Positions 1-9,100 of a DNA stretch of 64,000 nucleotides are shown one piece after another. A model generated the notes under the pieces. The model was not told the origin of the DNA and made no database searches. It saw only the letters and a list, made by a program, of their open reading frames with translations. Location: NCBI RefSeq assembly GCF_036541425.1, contig NZ_JAZHFT010000028.1:7065-71064 (forward strand). Reading direction: 5' to 3'. The stretch's first letter is position 1; each line of letters begins with the position of its first letter. The DNA is from Consotaella aegiceratis (lineage in GTDB: Bacteria; Pseudomonadota; Alphaproteobacteria; Rhizobiales; Rhizobiaceae). A program made the position numbers and the translations under genes.

Positions 1-167
1 AGCTCAAGATCGAGGTCGCGGTACCGTCCGACATGGTCGACCGCGCCGTCGACGCGATTTCGGCAGCCGCCAAGACCGGGCAGATCGGCGACGGCAAGAT
101 CTTTGTGTTCGGTATCGACCGCGCGGTGCGCATTCGCACCGGTGAAGTCGACGTGGACGCGCTTTAA
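1..167 (+). CDS. glnK: P-II family nitrogen regulatory protein, C-terminal part (5' end outside window)
   Basis: The first 167 bases read in frame from base 3 as the last 54 codons of a P-II signal protein, ending in TAA. The stretch GQIGDGKIFVF followed by VRIRTGE is the classic C-terminal P-II signature; the uridylylated T-loop lies outside the window. P-II proteins sense 2-oxoglutarate and ATP/ADP and, as GlnK, bind and block the ammonium channel. The gene sits 18 bp before amtB, the usual glnK-amtB operon, which is why GlnK is preferred over GlnB. The pair is presumably under nitrogen (NtrC) control, but the promoter is not in the window. Confidence 0.93.
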   Translation, partial: LKIEVAVPSDMVDRAVDAISAAAKTGQIGDGKIFVFGIDRAVRIRTGEVDVDAL

Positions 168-185
168 GAGGGGAACGACAAGTTC

Positions 186-1529
186 ATGCGCTTCAAAAAA
201 GTATTGTTTACCGCCGGCGTCCTCGCCGGCCTCGCCGCCACTGCGGCCTTCGCCCAGGACGCGGCCCCGGAAGCGGCTGAAGCGGCTGCGGCTCCCGCCG
301 CGCCCGACGCGCAGGTCCAATACATCTTCAACACGCTGCTCTTCCTGTTCGGCGGCTTCCTGGTCATGTGGATGGCGGCGGGCTTCGCCATGCTCGAAGC
401 TGGACTCGTCCGCTCCAAGAACGTCTCCATGCAGTGCATGAAGAACATCGCCGTCTACGCGGTGGCCGGCATCCTCTACTGGGTCATCGGCTACAAGCTG
501 ATGTATGTCGGCGTCGACGGGGGCTATATCGGCTCCTTCGGCCCCTACAGCTTCGATCCTGTCGGCGGCGACGCGCTCGATACCGGCTATTCGACGGCGT
601 CGGACTGGTTCTTCCAGATGGTGTTCGTGGCGACCTCGGCCTCGATCGTTTCCGGCACGCTCGCCGAGCGCATCAAGCTTTGGTCTTTCATGCTCTTCAC
701 CGCTATCCTGACCGGCATCATCTATCCGATCGCCGGTTCCTGGGCCTGGGGTGGCGGCTGGCTCTCCGAGATGGGCTTCAAGGACTTCGCCGGTTCGACG
801 GTCGTTCACTCGGTGGGTGGCTGGGCCGCGCTCGCCGGCGTCCTGCTTCTTGGCGCGCGCAGGGGTCGGTTCACGCCCGAAGGTGTCAGCGTTCCGATGC
901 CGGGTTCCTCGATCCCGCTCGCCACGCTCGGCACCTTCATCCTGTGGCTTGGCTGGTTCGGCTTCAACGGCGCGTCGCAGCTCGCCATGGGCACGATCGG
1001 TGACGTTTCCGACGTTTCGCGCATCTTCGCCAACACCAATCTCGCCGCCGCCGGCGGAACGGTCGGTGCGATGATCATGCTTCAGGTCCTCTATCGTCGC
1101 GTTGACGTCACGATGGTCCTGAACGGCGCTCTGGCCGGTCTCGTCGCCATTACGGCCGAGCCGCTCTATCCCTCGCCGCTGTGGGCGATCATCGTCGGCG
1201 TCATCGGTGCCGCCATCGTGGTCGTCGCGGTTCCGATGCTGGACAAGATGAAGATCGACGACGTGGTGGGCGCCATTCCGGTCCACCTGCTGTGCGGTAT
1301 CTGGGGCACCATCGCCGTGCCGTTCAGCAACCCGGACGCCAGCTTCGGCATCCAGGCGATTGGCATTATCGCCTTTGGCGTCTTCACCTTCGTCGTCAGC
1401 TTCGTCATCTGGGTGATCATCAAGGCAGTGATGGGCATCCGCGTCAGCGAGCAGGAAGAGGCTCTCGGTCTCGACCGCACCGAGGTCGGCGTCGAAGCCT
1501 ATCCCGAGTTCGGCGTCACCCACGCCTGA
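186..1529 (+). CDS. amtB: Ammonium transporter AmtB
   Basis: A 447-residue Amt/Rh family channel that takes up ammonium across the inner membrane as a trimer. A signal-like N-terminus ending near AAFAQ is followed by an Ala/Glu/Pro-rich linker and about eleven membrane segments. The twin pore histidines are visible: H208 in TVVHSVGGWAALAG and H367 in AIPVHLLCGIWGT. Length is typical for the family with its leader peptide. The ATG is preceded by GAGGGG about 12 bases upstream. It follows glnK directly, so the channel is probably gated by GlnK. A strong terminator follows. Confidence 0.97.
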   Translation: MRFKKVLFTAGVLAGLAATAAFAQDAAPEAAEAAAAPAAPDAQVQYIFNTLLFLFGGFLVMWMAAGFAMLEAGLVRSKNVSMQCMKNIAVYAVAGILYWVIGYKLMYVGVDGGYIGSFGPYSFDPVGGDALDTGYSTASDWFFQMVFVATSASIVSGTLAERIKLWSFMLFTAILTGIIYPIAGSWAWGGGWLSEMGFKDFAGSTVVHSVGGWAALAGVLLLGARRGRFTPEGVSVPMPGSSIPLATLGTFILWLGWFGFNGASQLAMGTIGDVSDVSRIFANTNLAAAGGTVGAMIMLQVLYRRVDVTMVLNGALAGLVAITAEPLYPSPLWAIIVGVIGAAIVVVAVPMLDKMKIDDVVGAIPVHLLCGIWGTIAVPFSNPDASFGIQAIGIIAFGVFTFVVSFVIWVIIKAVMGIRVSEQEEALGLDRTEVGVEAYPEFGVTHA

Positions 1530-1552
1530 CCGGAACGAACCTGCGAAAATCG

Positions 1553-1583
1553 AAAGGGCCCGCCATCTGCGCGGGCCCTTTTC
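1553..1583 (+). terminator. Rho-independent terminator of glnK-amtB
   Basis: An 11-bp perfect stem, AAAGGGCCCGC at 1553-1563 with its complement at 1571-1581, closes a 7-base loop and runs into TTTTC. It lies 24 bases after the amtB stop. Confidence 0.9.
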
Positions 1584-1596
1584 ATAGGGGCGGTCG

Positions 1597-1875
1597 TCAG
1601 GCCGCGATTTCTCGATAGTCCGCCTTGCGTGCGAATTCGGCCGCCACGTAGGAGCATTGCGGAACCACCTTCAGCCCCTCCTGGCGAGCCCAGTCGACGC
1701 CGGCCTTGACCAGCGCGCCGGCGATGCCGCGGCCGCGCAGCGTTTGCGGCACGAAGGTGTGGTCGAAGACCACGGTCCTGTCGTCACGCCAGCCGTAGGT
1801 CATTTCCGCTTCGCTGTCGGCCTCGCCGGCCACGAACCGGCCGCCGTGCCCGGTGATCTGGTGCCTGATGTCCAT
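1597..1875 (-). CDS. Small GNAT-type N-acetyltransferase (YjdJ/COG2388-like)
   Basis: A 92-residue protein of the short GNAT class. The acetyl-CoA binding loop is seen as LRGRGIAGALVKAG, preceded by the strand FDHTFVPQ and followed by CSYVAAEF, the typical end of this subfamily. The reading frame is open further upstream to 1950, but the ATG at 1875 starts the family-typical MDIRHQ and has GGGAGAG just upstream, so it was chosen. The substrate is unknown. It is convergent with amtB, with the amtB terminator between them. Confidence 0.8.
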   Translation of the reverse strand: MDIRHQITGHGGRFVAGEADSEAEMTYGWRDDRTVVFDHTFVPQTLRGRGIAGALVKAGVDWARQEGLKVVPQCSYVAAEFARKADYREIAA

Positions 1876-2078
1876 CCTGCTCTCCCGTTGTCTGTTGGGA
1901 CGAGACTTGCAGATGGGAGGCGTGTGGGCTTCCGGCAACTCCGCCGACATCCTCCCGATGTCCGATAAGCCGGGACGTTAGGGTTAAAGAGCCTTTAACC
2001 AGAGCGGCCTAGGGTGACGTCGATCGAGAATCCGGTCCGCGCCGGACGCAGACAATCCGCAACAGACAGGCAGGCGAC

Positions 2079-4874
2079 ATGGTGTCGACCATCATCGAGA
2101 CGAGTTCCAGCATTTCCGCCGCGGTCCGGCGGCAGGCGCAACTCGCGGGAGGACTGGTTTTGTTGGCGCTTGCGGCGTTCGTCGCCGTGAGTCTGGCCAG
2201 TTGGAACGTCGAGGATCCGTCCCTGAGCCTGTCGAACCATAATGTCGTGACCAATTGGGGGGGGGCCGCCGGCGCCATCGTCGCCGATCTGGCGATGCAG
2301 ATCTTCGGGCTTGCCTCCGTGCTGATCGCCGTCCTGTTCGCGATCTGGGGTGCGCTTCTCTGCTTCGGCTGGAAGGTCGATCGCATCTGGCGGCGCGCGT
2401 GGTTCGCGCTGGCCGGGACGATCCTCGCGGCGTCGGCGCTCGGATGTCTGGCCGCGCCGCAAGGCTGGCCTCTGCCGATCGGCCTGGGCGGCATCGCCGG
2501 CGACCTCGTGCTGAAATTTCCGGCCTTGGCGACCGGTTCCTATCCGCAAGGGTGGCTGGCCATCGTCCTGGGAGCGATGATCGCCGCTCCGGCCGCTTGG
2601 CTGTTCCTGTCCGGCGCAGCGCTGATCGATCGCCGCGAAGCGTCGTCCGATGCCGCTCTGCACAATCATCATGGCCATGTCCATGGCGAAGAGGACGACG
2701 ATGATGGGGAGGGCCGGCTGGCTCTGCTGGTGGGCGCCGCCGAGCATGCGATCTATTCCCTGAAGGCAGGGTGGCGTCGACGCTTCCCGAAGGCGCGCGA
2801 CGTCACGCTGCGGGAGGCCGTATGGGGCGACGGCGAGGACGATGTGGATGACGTCCCGCCGGCTCCCGTCAGGGCCCGCACCGCACCTGTGCGCGTGACC
2901 GGCACCTATGACGCCGCCGCCGAGCCCTTCGATGCCGACGACGACGAACCGTGGGACGCGGCAGTGCCTGAGCAGGGCGCCGCCTCCGACGACTGGGCCG
3001 GCGATGAAGACGACGAGGAGCCCTGGGACGACGACGCGTCCGACGATTCCATGCTGGTCGGGCCGGCCGACCGCATTGCGCCGGGTGCGCCGGTGGCCGA
3101 GGAACAGACCGGCTGGCGCGGACTGTTGTCGGGCAACATCATCGCGTTCCCGGGACGCAAGGGTTCGAAGTCCGAGGCCGAGCGTCCCGCTTCGAACAGC
3201 CGCGACCGGTCGATGCCGGCCGGACCGGATGACGACGACAAGGCAGTCCGCGTGGTGCCCCAAGCGGGACCGCAGCCGGCTGCCCGGCAGCGCCGCACCG
3301 GCAGCGGCCGGACCGTGCCGCTGCCGCGCGCCAGCGTGCCCGGACCGTTCGAAATGCCGTCGATCGAATTCCTGATGCTGCCCAAGTCGCGGGGCCGCGA
3401 CGCGTCGATGTCGATGGAGGCTCTGCAGGAAAACGCCCGTCTGCTGGAAGGCGTGCTCGAGGATTTCGGCGTGAAGGGCGAGATCATCGAGGTCCGGCCC
3501 GGTCCGGTCGTCACCCTCTACGAGCTGGAGCCGGCGCCCGGCATCAAGTCGTCGCGCGTCATCGGCCTGGCCGACGACATCGCCCGCTCGATGAGCGCGG
3601 TGGCCGCGCGCGTCGCCGTCATTCCCGGCAAGAACGCCATCGGCATTGAGCTGCCGAACCAGCGCCGCGAGACCGTCTATCTGCGCGAGATGATCGCCTC
3701 GGAGAGCTTCGCCGCCAACAAGGGCAAGCTGCCGATCACGCTCGGCAAGACGATCGGCGGCGAGCCGGTGATCGCCGACCTCGCCAAGATGCCGCATCTG
3801 CTCGTGGCAGGTACCACCGGCTCGGGCAAGTCGGTCGCCATCAACACGATGATCCTGTCACTGCTCTACCGGATGACGCCCGAGCAGTGCCGGCTGATCA
3901 TGATCGACCCGAAGATGCTGGAGCTGTCGGTCTACGACGGCATTCCGCATCTGCTGTCGCCGGTCGTCACCGATCCGAAGAAGGCGGTGGTGGCGCTCAA
4001 GTGGACGGTCCGCGAAATGGAGGATCGCTACCGCAAGATGTCGAAGGTCGGCGTGCGCAACATCGACGGCTTCAACACGCGCGTGCGCCAGGCAATGGAA
4101 AAGGGCGAGACGATCTCGCGCACCGTCCAGACCGGCTTCGATCGGGAATCCGGCGAGCCGATCTTCGAGTCGGAGGAGTTCGATCTCGAGCCGTTGCCCT
4201 ACATCGTCGTGATCATCGACGAGATGGCCGACCTGATGATGGTCGCCGGCAAGGATATCGAGGGCGCCGTCCAGCGTCTCGCGCAGATGGCGCGCGCCGC
4301 CGGCATCCACGTCATCATGGCGACCCAGCGCCCCTCGGTCGACGTCATCACCGGCACCATCAAGGCGAACTTCCCGACCCGCATCTCCTTCCAGGTGACG
4401 TCGAAGATCGACAGCCGCACCATCCTCGGCGAGCAGGGCGCCGAACAGCTGCTCGGCATGGGCGATATGCTGTTCATGGCCGGTGGCGGCCGCATCCAGC
4501 GCGTCCATGGACCATTCGTCGACGACAACGAGGTCGAACAGATCGTCGCGCACCTGAAGAACCAGGGCGTGCCGGACTATTTGGACGCGATCCTGGAGGA
4601 TGACGAGGACGGCGATGGCGGCAGTTCGGGAGGCTCTTCCGGTGGCGGCGGCAGTGGCTCCGTCGACGAGGGAGCGGACCTCTACGACCAGGCGGTCGCC
4701 GTGGTGCTTCGCGACGGCAAGGCCTCGACCTCCTATATCCAGCGCCGTCTCGGCATCGGCTATAACCGCGCTGCCTCGATCATCGAGCGGATGGAGCAGG
4801 AGGGTGTCGTCGGTCCGGCGAACCATGCCGGAAAGCGCGAGATCCTGGTGCCGACCGAGGACGACAAGCTGTAA
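2079..4874 (+). CDS. ftsK: DNA translocase FtsK
   Basis: A 931-residue septal DNA pump that coordinates chromosome segregation with division. Four or five N-terminal membrane segments (about residues 25-190) are followed by a long acidic, low-complexity linker (about 190-430) and the RecA-like motor. Walker A GTTGSGKS is at residues 578-585, Walker B is VVIIDEMADLMM near 711, and ATQRPSVDVITG follows. A Gly/Ser-rich spacer precedes the C-terminal winged-helix gamma domain (TSYIQRRLGIGYNRAA), which reads KOPS sites. The linker begins with a His- and Asp-rich patch (HNHHGHVHGEEDDDDGEG). The ATG at 2079 has only a weak AGGCAGG upstream. Confidence 0.96.
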   Translation: MVSTIIETSSSISAAVRRQAQLAGGLVLLALAAFVAVSLASWNVEDPSLSLSNHNVVTNWGGAAGAIVADLAMQIFGLASVLIAVLFAIWGALLCFGWKVDRIWRRAWFALAGTILAASALGCLAAPQGWPLPIGLGGIAGDLVLKFPALATGSYPQGWLAIVLGAMIAAPAAWLFLSGAALIDRREASSDAALHNHHGHVHGEEDDDDGEGRLALLVGAAEHAIYSLKAGWRRRFPKARDVTLREAVWGDGEDDVDDVPPAPVRARTAPVRVTGTYDAAAEPFDADDDEPWDAAVPEQGAASDDWAGDEDDEEPWDDDASDDSMLVGPADRIAPGAPVAEEQTGWRGLLSGNIIAFPGRKGSKSEAERPASNSRDRSMPAGPDDDDKAVRVVPQAGPQPAARQRRTGSGRTVPLPRASVPGPFEMPSIEFLMLPKSRGRDASMSMEALQENARLLEGVLEDFGVKGEIIEVRPGPVVTLYELEPAPGIKSSRVIGLADDIARSMSAVAARVAVIPGKNAIGIELPNQRRETVYLREMIASESFAANKGKLPITLGKTIGGEPVIADLAKMPHLLVAGTTGSGKSVAINTMILSLLYRMTPEQCRLIMIDPKMLELSVYDGIPHLLSPVVTDPKKAVVALKWTVREMEDRYRKMSKVGVRNIDGFNTRVRQAMEKGETISRTVQTGFDRESGEPIFESEEFDLEPLPYIVVIIDEMADLMMVAGKDIEGAVQRLAQMARAAGIHVIMATQRPSVDVITGTIKANFPTRISFQVTSKIDSRTILGEQGAEQLLGMGDMLFMAGGGRIQRVHGPFVDDNEVEQIVAHLKNQGVPDYLDAILEDDEDGDGGSSGGSSGGGGSGSVDEGADLYDQAVAVVLRDGKASTSYIQRRLGIGYNRAASIIERMEQEGVVGPANHAGKREILVPTEDDKL

Positions 4875-4907
4875 CGCAGATGACGCTCGCCGGGTGAAGC
4901 CCTGACC

Positions 4908-5414
4908 TCATTCCGGGACGGCGGAGGAGGCCGGAGCGTGCGCGATCCAGGCCTCCTGCCCCGCCGTCTCGACGGCCCCGGGACGAGCCCGCCGAACCGC
5001 GGCGATCGCCACCTCGACGGCCGATCCCCGCTCGACCAGCAGCCGGGCGGCGATCATCCCGGTGCGGCCCAGTCCGCCCCAGCAGTGGATGGCGATGACG
5101 GCGCCGCGATCCAGACGGCGATGAAGGTCGCGGGAGACCGGCAGCCAGGCCTGCTCGTCTCCCGGCACGGAAAAATTGACGACGGGAAAACGGAGCCAGT
5201 CGATGCCGTTGCGCGACAGGGCCGGCAGCAGCGCGTCACGATCTGGAAACTCTTGGTCTTCGACGAGGCTGAGGAGACAGGAGACGCCGCGCCGGCGGTA
5301 GGCGTCGATGGTCTCGCTTACGGTCCGGCCCCGGCCCGGACATCGGTCGAGCAGCAGGACGCCGCCATTCGGCACCACAAGGCAGGACGCGTCGGCGGGT
5401 GTCGTCGGGGGCAT
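4908..5414 (-). CDS. Dual-specificity/tyrosine phosphatase-like protein
   Basis: A 168-residue cytosolic protein with the cysteine-phosphatase signature HCWGGLGRTG, i.e. HCx5R followed by TG, near residues 110-119. Upstream, the general-acid region is probably the FPVVNFSVPGDEQA stretch. The C-terminal VETAGQEAWI resembles the closing helix of the CDKN3-like phosphatase group found in many proteobacteria. The physiological substrate cannot be inferred. It is convergent with ftsK, with only 33 bp between the stops and no obvious terminator. Together with the esterase at 6325 it interrupts the usual ftsK-lolA-xthA order. Confidence 0.8.
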   Translation of the reverse strand: MPPTTPADASCLVVPNGGVLLLDRCPGRGRTVSETIDAYRRRGVSCLLSLVEDQEFPDRDALLPALSRNGIDWLRFPVVNFSVPGDEQAWLPVSRDLHRRLDRGAVIAIHCWGGLGRTGMIAARLLVERGSAVEVAIAAVRRARPGAVETAGQEAWIAHAPASSAVPE

Positions 5415-5676
5415 GGGGCGGGCTCATGTGATCCGGCGCAGCATTATACCGCCGCTGCGTCGCGATGCTATCGGCCGGCTTGGTTGTGTTGTCGAGCATC
5501 CGTCGGGGGCGTTGCCAAACCGGCATCGCATGCCCAGGTAAGTCCCGGGTCAGGTCCGCCCCATTCATGCCGTACGGGTCCGCTAAGCGCTGTCGTGTCT
5601 TGCGTGAACCGGGCCGACGAATGTCGGGCGGAAACGACGCGTCGAAGGGTCGAGAAGGCGACGAGGACTGCCTGTC

Positions 5677-6318
5677 ATGAACATCGGATCTATTTTGCCA
5701 ACCTGTGTCAGGACCACCGTTGCTGCGCTCGCGCTTGCGATCGTCGCCGGCAGCGTGGGGCCGCAGCCGGCCGTGGCTGCCGCTAGCGCCACTGCGCAGG
5801 CGATTGCCGACCACTTCTCCTCCGTCCAGTCGATGACCGGTCAGTTCATCCAGTTCGATCCGAACGGGCGCCAGACCGAGGGCAATTTCTATCTGGAGCG
5901 GCCCGGCAAGATCCGCTTCGACTATTCGGGTCAGCCGCTTCGGGTGATTTCGGACGGCAGCCAGGTGGGCATCAACAACAAGAAGCTCAACACCTGGGAT
6001 CTCTATCCGCTCTCCAAGACGCCGTTGAAGCTGCTGCTGGAACAGCGGATCAACCTGTCGAACGCCAATATCGAGAGCGTCAAGGAAGAGCAGGACCTCA
6101 CCACCATCGTCATGGGCGACAAGTCGGTGTTCGGCGATTCGCGCATCACCATGATGTTCGATCCGGTCAGCTACGATCTGCGCCAATGGACCATTCGCGA
6201 CGGCCAGGGCAAGGACACGACGGTGATGATCTACAACGTCAAGTCCGGCGTACGCTTCCAGGACGGCATGTTCGAGATCCCGTACACCACGATCACCCAG
6301 AACCGCACGGGCAAGTAA
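5677..6318 (+). CDS. lolA: Outer-membrane lipoprotein carrier protein LolA family
   Basis: A 213-residue periplasmic protein with an N-terminal export signal: hydrophobic stretch AALALAIVAGS, cleavage probably after AVAA near residue 35. The LolA fold is indicated by MTGQFIQFDPNGRQTEGNFY, RPGKIRFDYS and the later MFDPVSYDLRQWTI region. LolA shuttles lipoproteins from LolCDE in the inner membrane to the outer membrane. Alphaproteobacterial lolA normally lies between ftsK and xthA; here the neighbourhood is kept but spread out by two inverted genes. The ATG was chosen because it begins the signal peptide; GAGGA lies about 10 bases upstream. Confidence 0.88.
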   Translation: MNIGSILPTCVRTTVAALALAIVAGSVGPQPAVAAASATAQAIADHFSSVQSMTGQFIQFDPNGRQTEGNFYLERPGKIRFDYSGQPLRVISDGSQVGINNKKLNTWDLYPLSKTPLKLLLEQRINLSNANIESVKEEQDLTTIVMGDKSVFGDSRITMMFDPVSYDLRQWTIRDGQGKDTTVMIYNVKSGVRFQDGMFEIPYTTITQNRTGK

Positions 6319-6324
6319 CACGGG

Positions 6325-7260
6325 CTATTCGAGCGGCGCGGCCGCCAAGGCCAGCGCCATCGCGAAGGACGCGGCGAAGGTTTCGCCATGGCCGAGGCCG
6401 GTAAGCTGCTCCGTTCGCACCGTGGCATTCGCGGTTTCAGCCAGTCGCGCGGCGAACGTGCCCTGCCGCTCGACGTGCTCTGCATTGACGCTCGGCTTGG
6501 CCGGCCGGGCTTCCCCTGGTGCCAGGCGACGTTCGCTGTCGCCATAGGCGATCAGGACCTCGCGAGCCGGCTCGTCGTCCGCCCGACGAGGGATGGCCAT
6601 CAGCGGTTCCAATACGTCGTCGCCCCAGGTGATCGACGGGCTGATCGCGGCATAGCGGCGGAACGCGGTTGGCTGTCGCAACAGGCAGTAGAGCGCGAAA
6701 AGGCCGCCATAGGAATGACCCCATAGGGCCCGGCGCCCGGCATCGACGGCAAGGTCGGCTTCGGCGGCTTGCTGCAGCGGTCCCTTGAGTCTCGCCAGAA
6801 ACGCGTCGGCGCCGCCGGACAGACGGCCGGGACTGGTCGGATCGGGGACCGGCCCGTCCGATCCGAGAGGCGGCGTGTAATCCAGGGTTCGCTGGTCGGC
6901 GTCGAAGAGCAGGGGGGTGTCGTAGCCGATGCCGACCACCGCGAGGCCCGGCACCTGTTCCAGAATCTCGGCTGTCAGCCGATCGAAGACCGCGTTGCCG
7001 TCGAGCATGTAGATGACCGGATGGGCATCGTTCGCCTTCGATTGGCGCGGTATGGCGCGAAAGATCTGGTAGCGCCTGTCGCCTTCCGCGACGAAGAAGC
7101 GGTCGAGCCTGTGGCTTTGCGGCTGCGTCATAAAAATCCGGTAGCTGGCCTCGGCCGGGACATAGCGGGCTTGGGCGACACGAAACGGCAGACCGGTCGC
7201 CGCCAGCGCGGCACCCAGAAGAAGATCGCGGCGGCACAGGAGAGGGCGAGGCTGTCCCAT
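6325..7260 (-). CDS. Exported alpha/beta hydrolase, esterase PF00756-type (siderophore-esterase-like)
   Basis: A 311-residue serine hydrolase. The N-terminus CRRDLLLGAALAATG is twin-arginine-like, suggesting Tat export. Then come the strand VIYMLDGNAVFD, the nucleophile elbow GHSYGGLFALY near residues 171-181 and SPSITWGDD, a pattern seen in IroE/BesA-type trilactone esterases. The catalytic His is probably in GLGHGETF near the C-terminus. It may hydrolyse siderophore or other esters in the periplasm; no siderophore genes adjoin it, so the substrate is unproven. It is convergent with lolA, leaving 6 bp between the stops. Confidence 0.8.
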   Translation of the reverse strand: MGQPRPLLCRRDLLLGAALAATGLPFRVAQARYVPAEASYRIFMTQPQSHRLDRFFVAEGDRRYQIFRAIPRQSKANDAHPVIYMLDGNAVFDRLTAEILEQVPGLAVVGIGYDTPLLFDADQRTLDYTPPLGSDGPVPDPTSPGRLSGGADAFLARLKGPLQQAAEADLAVDAGRRALWGHSYGGLFALYCLLRQPTAFRRYAAISPSITWGDDVLEPLMAIPRRADDEPAREVLIAYGDSERRLAPGEARPAKPSVNAEHVERQGTFAARLAETANATVRTEQLTGLGHGETFAASFAMALALAAAPLE

Positions 7261-7570
7261 CGGCTAGACTCCTATCCGAACGCGCCATGGACTTTCGCGT
7301 CGTCCTAGCAATATTTGACGATTGAATTCAACTTATATGGCCGCGCAGCTATGATTTGCCGGTTGCCAGCTTCCGACGCATCGTGGCCGGCTAGGCTTCG
7401 GAGGTCGCTGGCGGCAGAGGAGCGGCATGGCGTCGGCGCGCGGCATTCTTCGCGGCATTCTTCGAAGTCGATTCCTGAGGAAGAGCGCGGTAGCGACGCT
7501 CGGCGGAACGCGAGCCATCTTGCGGTGAGGCCGGTCGGGGCATACCCCGGTTTGGTCAACGGAGCCCGCA
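7261..7570. other. Intergenic region between divergent esterase and xthA
   Basis: This 310-base gap must hold the promoters of the leftward esterase and of the rightward xthA-MOSC pair. A short AT-rich patch at about 7309-7340 (with TTGACG at 7315-7320) stands out from the GC-rich flanks, but no well-spaced promoter pair could be assigned. No RNA gene or repeat is recognised. Confidence 0.4.
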
Positions 7571-8374
7571 ATGTCCTTCACCATCGCCACCTGGAACATC
7601 AATTCGGTTCGTCTCCGCCTGCCGCTGGTCGAGCGCTTTCTCGCCGAGCATCGGCCCGACGTGCTGTGTCTGCAGGAGACCAAGTGCCCGAACGAGCTGT
7701 TTCCGGAAGAGGCGTTCCGCGCGGCCGGCTATCAGCACATCGCGCTGCATGGGCAGAAGGGCTATCATGGCGTGGCGACGCTTTCGAAGGTGCCCTTTCA
7801 GGACACCGTACGCCAGGACTTCTGTGCCGTGGGCGACGCGCGGCACCTGTCGACCCGCATCCAGCTTGGCGAGCGCCGCATCCGCATCCACAATTTCTAT
7901 GTGCCCGCCGGCGGCGACGAGCCGGATCGGGCGATCAATCCGAAATTCGCGCACAAGCTGGATTTTCTCGAAGAGATGCGCCTCGTCAGCGCCGAAGCCG
8001 AGCCTGGCGTCTCGGCGCTGCTGCTGGGCGACCTCAACATCGCGCCCTTCGAGACCGACGTCTGGTCGCACAAGCAGCTCCTGAGGGTCGTTTCCCATAC
8101 GCCGGTCGAATGCGACGGCCTGCTGCGCGTTCTCGCCGAAGGCGCGTGGACCGATCTGGTCCGCAGGCATATCCCGATCGAGGAGAAGGTTTTTACCTGG
8201 TGGAGCTATCGCGCCAAGGACTGGACTGTTGGAAACCGTGGTCGCCGGCTCGACCACATCTGGAGCTCGGCGGACCTGGCTCCCAGCCTCAGGCAGGCTC
8301 AGGTCCTGACCGCAGCGCGCAGCTGGGACCGGCCGTCGGATCACGTGCCGGTCTTGGTTGAACTGGAGCTTTGA
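7571..8374 (+). CDS. xthA: Exodeoxyribonuclease III
   Basis: A 267-residue Mg-dependent AP endonuclease and 3'-5' exonuclease of base-excision repair. The ExoIII family motifs are in order: TWNINSVR at the start, CLQETK with the metal-binding Glu, LLGDLNIAPFETDVW, RRLDHIW and the terminal SDHVPV containing the catalytic Asp-His pair. Length matches the bacterial XthA family. A MOSC gene follows after 2 bases, so both are probably one transcript. Confidence 0.95.
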   Translation: MSFTIATWNINSVRLRLPLVERFLAEHRPDVLCLQETKCPNELFPEEAFRAAGYQHIALHGQKGYHGVATLSKVPFQDTVRQDFCAVGDARHLSTRIQLGERRIRIHNFYVPAGGDEPDRAINPKFAHKLDFLEEMRLVSAEAEPGVSALLLGDLNIAPFETDVWSHKQLLRVVSHTPVECDGLLRVLAEGAWTDLVRRHIPIEEKVFTWWSYRAKDWTVGNRGRRLDHIWSSADLAPSLRQAQVLTAARSWDRPSDHVPVLVELEL

Positions 8375-8376
8375 CG

Positions 8377-8934
8377 ATGACGCAAACAATTGCAGATGGA
8401 CAAGTGCTGGACGTGGCGCGCGATAGCTCCCACCGGTTCAGCAAGCAGCCGACGGAGTCTATCCAGCTCGTCGCCGGTCTGGGCGTCGAAGGCGACGCTC
8501 ATCTGGGGGCGACGGTTCAACACCGCTCCCGAGTGGCCGCCGATCCGACACAGCCCAATCTGAGACAGGTTCACCTGATCCATACGGAGTTGTTCGACGA
8601 ACTGAAGGCGGAGGGATTTGCTGTCGCTCCCGGCGATCTCGGCGAAAACATCACGACCACTGGGATCGACCTTCTGGCCCTGCCGGTCGGCACTCTTCTC
8701 GCCATCGGAGAGACCGCTCTGATCGCGTTGACTGGGCTTCGCAACCCGTGCGCCCAGATCGAAAAATTCCAGGCCGGTCTGCTGAAAGCGGTTCTGCCGC
8801 GGGGGCCCGATGGTCAGGTGATCCGCAAGGCCGGTGTCATGGCCGTCGTGCTTTCGGGCGGCCCCGTGCGTCCCGGCGACGCGATCCGCGTCTCTCTGCC
8901 GCCAGAGCCGCATCATCCGCTCGAACGGATTTAG
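8377..8934 (+). CDS. MOSC domain-containing protein
   Basis: A 185-residue stand-alone MOSC domain. GVEGDAHLG, the HLIHTELFDEL region and the GDLGENITTTGIDLLALP motif are family hallmarks. The conserved cysteine proposed to carry sulfur or bind the molybdenum cofactor lies in GLRNPCAQIEKFQ. MOSC proteins such as YiiM reduce N-hydroxylated compounds or handle activated sulfur; which applies here is unknown. The ATG at 8377 is 2 bases after the xthA stop; a TTG at 8371 is also in frame but would overlap xthA and is less likely. Confidence 0.88.
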   Translation: MTQTIADGQVLDVARDSSHRFSKQPTESIQLVAGLGVEGDAHLGATVQHRSRVAADPTQPNLRQVHLIHTELFDELKAEGFAVAPGDLGENITTTGIDLLALPVGTLLAIGETALIALTGLRNPCAQIEKFQAGLLKAVLPRGPDGQVIRKAGVMAVVLSGGPVRPGDAIRVSLPPEPHHPLERI

Positions 8935-9007
8935 TTGCGGTCCGATCGATCGATTGGGCCGCGAGGCGCGTAAAGATTGCCGGGCGGAAGACGTGGACAG
9001 TCGATGT

Positions 9008-9053
9008 AAAACGGCGCCAGACGCGAAGAGTGCGCCCGGCGCCGATCCTTTTT
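9008..9053. terminator. Probable bidirectional terminator between the MOSC gene and the acidic protein gene
   Basis: The inverted repeat CGGCGCC (9012-9018) / GGCGCCG (9038-9044) encloses a 19-base partly pairing loop. Reading leftward it runs straight into TTTT, and reading rightward into ATCCTTTTT. It therefore suits the 3' ends of both convergent genes. Confidence 0.5.
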
Positions 9054-9100
9054 GGGCGCAGCCCGTTCAAGGCTGACCCAATTTCTCGGATGGGTGCACG

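Noticed and set aside
1995..3797. Long reverse open frame opposite ftsK
   Set aside because: It mirrors the GC-rich codon pattern of ftsK, has no domain and no ribosome binding site; it is a shadow.
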